Source of the DNA: Deltaproteobacteria bacterium
Lineage (GTDB): Bacteria > Desulfobacterota > Deferrimicrobia > Deferrimicrobiales > Deferrimicrobiaceae
Reading direction: 5' to 3'
DNA length: 8,529 bases
NCBI GenBank assembly: GCA_025357175.1
Contig: JANXPS010000065.1
Span: 1 to 8,529, forward strand
The translations under genes were made by a program, and so were the position numbers. Shown one piece after another: positions 6,401 through 8,529 of the stretch (within the stretch, counting starts at the first letter, position 1; each line of letters opens with the position of its first letter). The notes under the pieces are model-generated. The model was not told the DNA's origin. It saw nothing but the letters and a program-made list of their open reading frames with translations, and ran no database searches.

Positions 6401-6997
6401 TTGTCCAGACCGTCCGCTCCGCCGGCCCGCTTTCTTATTTTCGATTCCGTGGGTGATGCGTGGCCCAAGGTCGCGCTGCCGCAGGTTGCCTTTGCAGGCC
6501 GTTCCAACGTCGGCAAATCGTCGCTGCTCAACGCGCTGACCGGCCAGAAGCATCTGGCGCGCACCAGTCGCACGCCCGGGCGGACGAGAGGCATCGTGTT
6601 CTTCGAAATCGAAGGGCGATACGCTTTCGCAGACCTTCCGGGATACGGATTCGCCAAGGTGTCGCGTGACGAACGCGACTCCTGGAAAACGCTCCTTGAA
6701 GGTTATTTTTCCTCATGCCGGAAACTGCAAAAAGTTTACCTGCTGGTCGATGCGAGGCGGGGCCCCGAGGAAGAGGAACGGATGCTTGCGGAATATCTGT
6801 CCGCGGCCGGGGTTCCCTACCGATGGGTGGCCACAAAGGTCGATAAACTCAAGCGGACCGAACTCAAAGGGGCGACCGACAAGTTGTCGGGAACCCCATG
6901 GCTCGATGCCGGGGGACCGCCGGCGATGTGCTCGGCCGAAAGCCGAACCGGAATCGATGCTCTCTGGAAAGATATCCGAAGCGCTTTTTCAACTTGA
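6401..6997 (+). CDS. engB: Ribosome biogenesis GTP-binding protein EngB/YsxC/YihA
   Basis: The protein has 198 residues, the usual length for this family. It belongs to the TRAFAC GTPases that assist assembly of the large ribosomal subunit in the cytoplasm. Visible motifs are G1 GRSNVGKSSLLNAL (Walker A), the switch region with TSRTPGRTRG (G2 Thr), G3 DLPGYGFAKV, G4 TKVDK and G5 CSAESRTGID. The TTG at 6401 is the best start, since it keeps the N-terminal lead-in typical of the family (FDSVGDAWPKVALPQVAFAGRSN). The ribosome-binding site is weak (GGGG at 6388-6391, 9 bases upstream). Upstream ATG and GTG codons are out of frame or stopped. It lies 55 bases after the sensor gene and may be expressed separately. 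It appears to be a housekeeping gene unrelated to the cytochrome cluster. Confidence 0.95.
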   Translation: MSRPSAPPARFLIFDSVGDAWPKVALPQVAFAGRSNVGKSSLLNALTGQKHLARTSRTPGRTRGIVFFEIEGRYAFADLPGYGFAKVSRDERDSWKTLLEGYFSSCRKLQKVYLLVDARRGPEEEERMLAEYLSAAGVPYRWVATKVDKLKRTELKGATDKLSGTPWLDAGGPPAMCSAESRTGIDALWKDIRSAFST

Positions 6998-7081
6998 AAT
7001 TTCCCTCGCAACCGGGTACCCTTATACAGTTTATTTTCGTCCGACGGCACCATCCAAAATTTGCATGACATCTCGGCAGCT

Positions 7082-7099
7082 CCGCCGGTTTTCCGGCGG
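7082..7099 (+). promoter_or_regulatory. Short GC hairpin directly upstream of the nfnA ribosome-binding site
   Basis: CCGCCGG (7082-7088) pairs perfectly with CCGGCGG (7093-7099) across a TTTT loop. It ends 4 bases before the GGAGGG Shine-Dalgarno sequence (7104-7109) that serves the GTG start at 7116. No T tract follows, so it is unlikely to be a terminator. It may modulate translation or protect the 5' end of the nfn message. The rest of the 118-base gap (6998-7115) shows only a weak -10-like TATACA at 7023-7028 without a convincing -35. Confidence 0.4.
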
Positions 7100-7115
7100 G
7101 CATGGAGGGTAATCC

Positions 7116-7966
7116 GTGTTCCCAATCGTTGAAAGCAGAGAAATCGCCAAGAACGTCTTCTTCCAGAAGATCCAGGCTCCTCGGATCGCGAAGAAGCGCA
7201 AGGCCGGCCAGTTCCTCATCATCCGGAAGGGTGAGGGGGGCGAGCGGATTCCGCTCACCATCGTCGACTCCGATCCGATCGGGGGAACCGTAACCATCAT
7301 CTATCAAGTGGTCGGCAAATCGACCGCCGAGCTTTCGAAGATGAAGGCAGGTGAAGAACTGCAGGACGTGGTAGGCCCGCTGGGCCTGGCTACGCATATC
7401 GAGAACTTCGGTACCGTGTCTGTGTTTGCGGCGGCATCGGGACGGCCCCGCTGCTCCCGATCGCCACTTCGATCAAGAATGCCGGCAACAAGCTGGTGTC
7501 CATCATCGGGGCGCGCAACAAGGAACTGATCATCCTCGAAGACGACATGAAGGCCATTTCCGACGAGTGCATCGTGACGACCGACGACGGATCTTACGCA
7601 AAGAAGGGTTTCGTCACCACCGCGCTCCAGGAAATGATCGACGCGAAGGTCAAGATCGACCTGGTCATCGCCATCGGCCCGGTTCCCATGATGCGCGCCG
7701 TCTCCGAAGTGACACGTCCCCACGGGCTCAAGACCATGGTGAGTCTCAACCCGATCATGGTCGATGCGACGGGCATGTGCGGTGCCTGCCGCGTCACCGT
7801 CGGAGGCGAGGTCAAGTTCGTCTGCGTCGACGGCCCCGAGTTCGACGGCCACCTGGTCGACTTCAAGGAATTGACGATGCGAAATCGGGCCTATCTCCGC
7901 GAGGAGAAAGTGTCGATGGAGAAATACGAGCACAAGGATGGCAAGTGCATGGGAGGGTCCAACTGA
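7116..7966 (+). CDS. nfnA: NfnA/SudB-type ferredoxin:NADP oxidoreductase small subunit, interrupted by a frameshift
   Basis: Together with the next gene this encodes NADH-dependent reduced ferredoxin:NADP oxidoreductase, a cytoplasmic flavin-based bifurcating enzyme. Older names are sulfide dehydrogenase SudBA or glutamate synthase-like small subunit. The GTG start at 7116 follows GGAGGG. Frame one runs to T100 at 7413-7415 and includes RIPLTI, the FAD-binding segment of the FNR-like domain. After GTG (7416-7418) the homology continues in the -1 frame: VCVCGGIGTAPLLPIA is the NAD(P)-binding GGxGxAP segment, and the gene runs on to TGA 7964-7966. The end carries D217-x4-C222-x2-C225-x11-C237, matching the Asp/Cys3 [2Fe-2S] ligand set known for NfnA. 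Restoring one base gives 283 residues, the normal family length. Without it, translation stops at 7529 after 137 residues. Error, true mutation and recoding cannot be told apart here. Confidence 0.88.
7416..7420 (+). other. Single-base frameshift site in nfnA
   Basis: The bases ACC GTG TC at 7413-7420 would read ACC GTG GTC if one G were restored, giving T-V-V-C-V-C-G-G, which matches the family. The coding frame changes here from codons starting at positions divisible by three to the frame one base earlier. No canonical X-XXY-YYZ slippery heptamer is present. Confidence 0.85.
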
Positions 7967-8529
7967 TGGCCGAAATCACGCCCAAACCTCGCCCGAAACC
8001 GTTCAGCATCCCGCGGCAGCCGATGCCCGAGCAGCCGCCTTCGGTGCGGGTCAATAATTTCAACGAAGTACCCTACGGTTTCACGGCCGACCTCGCGGTT
8101 CTCGAGGCGCAGCGCTGCATTCAGTGCAAGAACCCCGCATGCGTCAAGGGGTGCCCCGTCAGCGTCCAGATCCCCGAGTTCATCGACCTGGTCGCAAAGG
8201 GCAAGTTCGCCGAGGCGGCAAAGAAAATCAAGGAAACCAACGCGCTTCCCGCGGTGTGCGGTCGCGTTTGCCCCCAGGAAGAGCAGTGCGAGGCGCCCTG
8301 CGTCCTGGGCAAGAAGGGTCAGCCGGTTGCGATCGGCCGTCTCGAGCGGTTCGTTGCCGACTTCGAGCGTGTCACCGGCAACGTCGAGATTCCCAAGCCG
8401 GGTTCGCCCACCGGTAAAAAGGTTGCCGTGGTCGGCGGTGGGCCGGCCGGCCTGACGGTCGCGGGCGACCTGGTCGCCTTCGGCCACGACGTCACCATCT
8501 TCGAGGCGCTTCACAAGGCCGGCGGCGTG
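7966..8529 (+). CDS. nfnB: NfnB/SudA/GltD-like large subunit, N-terminal part (3' truncated by window end)
   Basis: The first 188 residues of the large subunit of NADH-dependent reduced ferredoxin:NADP oxidoreductase, out of roughly 460-480 in the family. The ATG at 7966 overlaps the nfnA stop (TGATG), with GGGAGGG at 7951-7957, so the two are translationally coupled. The N-terminus carries the two [4Fe-4S] cysteine groups of the GltD/NfnB family: C51, C54, C59, C63 (CIQCKNPACVKGC) and C98, C102, C108, C112 (CGRVCPQEEQCEAPC). A first Rossmann FAD motif, VVGGGPAGL (155-163), ends with acidic Glu180, which would bind the FAD ribose. The NADP-binding half is beyond the window. Glutamate synthase small subunit GltD is the main alternative, but adjacency to an FNR-like [2Fe-2S] subunit makes NfnB much more likely. 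Confidence 0.93.
   Translation, partial: MAEITPKPRPKPFSIPRQPMPEQPPSVRVNNFNEVPYGFTADLAVLEAQRCIQCKNPACVKGCPVSVQIPEFIDLVAKGKFAEAAKKIKETNALPAVCGRVCPQEEQCEAPCVLGKKGQPVAIGRLERFVADFERVTGNVEIPKPGSPTGKKVAVVGGGPAGLTVAGDLVAFGHDVTIFEALHKAGGV

Noticed and set aside
6994..7028. Promoter from TTGAAA (6994-6999) and TATACA (7023-7028)
   Set aside because: The spacer is 23 bases, too long for a standard sigma-70 promoter. The better-spaced alternative -35 matches poorly.
7496..7966. Separate small gene starting at the GTG at 7496
   Set aside because: It begins mid-domain, and homology to NfnA extends upstream in the same frame to 7418, so it is the second half of a frameshifted nfnA.

Overview
The window is GC-rich bacterial DNA, and every gene I can support is on the + strand. 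Gene content suggests an anaerobic or facultatively anaerobic, cytochrome-bearing Gram-negative bacterium. The evidence is a lipoprotein of the SurA/PrsA type, a secreted NHL propeller, periplasmic thioredoxins, a ten-haem cytochrome c, and an NfnAB-type electron-bifurcating transhydrogenase. Metal- or sulfur-reducing Desulfobacterota/Desulfuromonadota-like bacteria carry this mix, but the sequence alone does not fix the taxon.

Layout. (1) Positions 1-212 are the last 69 codons of an upstream gene, an almost pure Ala/Pro tail, followed by a strong hairpin (239-274) that looks like its terminator. (2) Positions 303-6345 hold a tight five-gene run: a SurA-like lipoprotein without an evident PPIase domain, an NHL-repeat protein, a TlpA-like thioredoxin, a thioredoxin/Ig-like/decahaem cytochrome fusion, and a membrane Cache-GAF protein with a degenerate GGDEF domain. 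Gaps are 60, 2, 7 and 7 bases, so this is very probably one transcription unit. (3) Positions 6401-6997 encode EngB/YsxC, a ribosome-assembly GTPase. (4) Positions 7116-8529 encode the two subunits of NADH-dependent reduced ferredoxin:NADP oxidoreductase (NfnA, then NfnB running off the window). NfnA is interrupted by a single-base frameshift near 7416-7420.

How the genes may work together (inference). The first four products of the run are exported. They combine a chaperone-like lipoprotein, a propeller scaffold, and two thioredoxin folds, one of them fused to a haem wire. That fits a periplasmic or envelope redox module, either electron transfer to or from the cell surface or thiol/haem handling during cytochrome assembly. 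The fifth product could sense an extracytoplasmic cue and signal inward, but its GGDEF active site is destroyed, so it probably binds or scaffolds rather than making c-di-GMP. NfnAB in the cytoplasm balances NADH, NADPH and ferredoxin and need not be functionally tied to the cluster.

No tRNA, rRNA, CRISPR array, insertion sequence or attachment site was recognised, and no gene-free stretch exceeds 300 bases.
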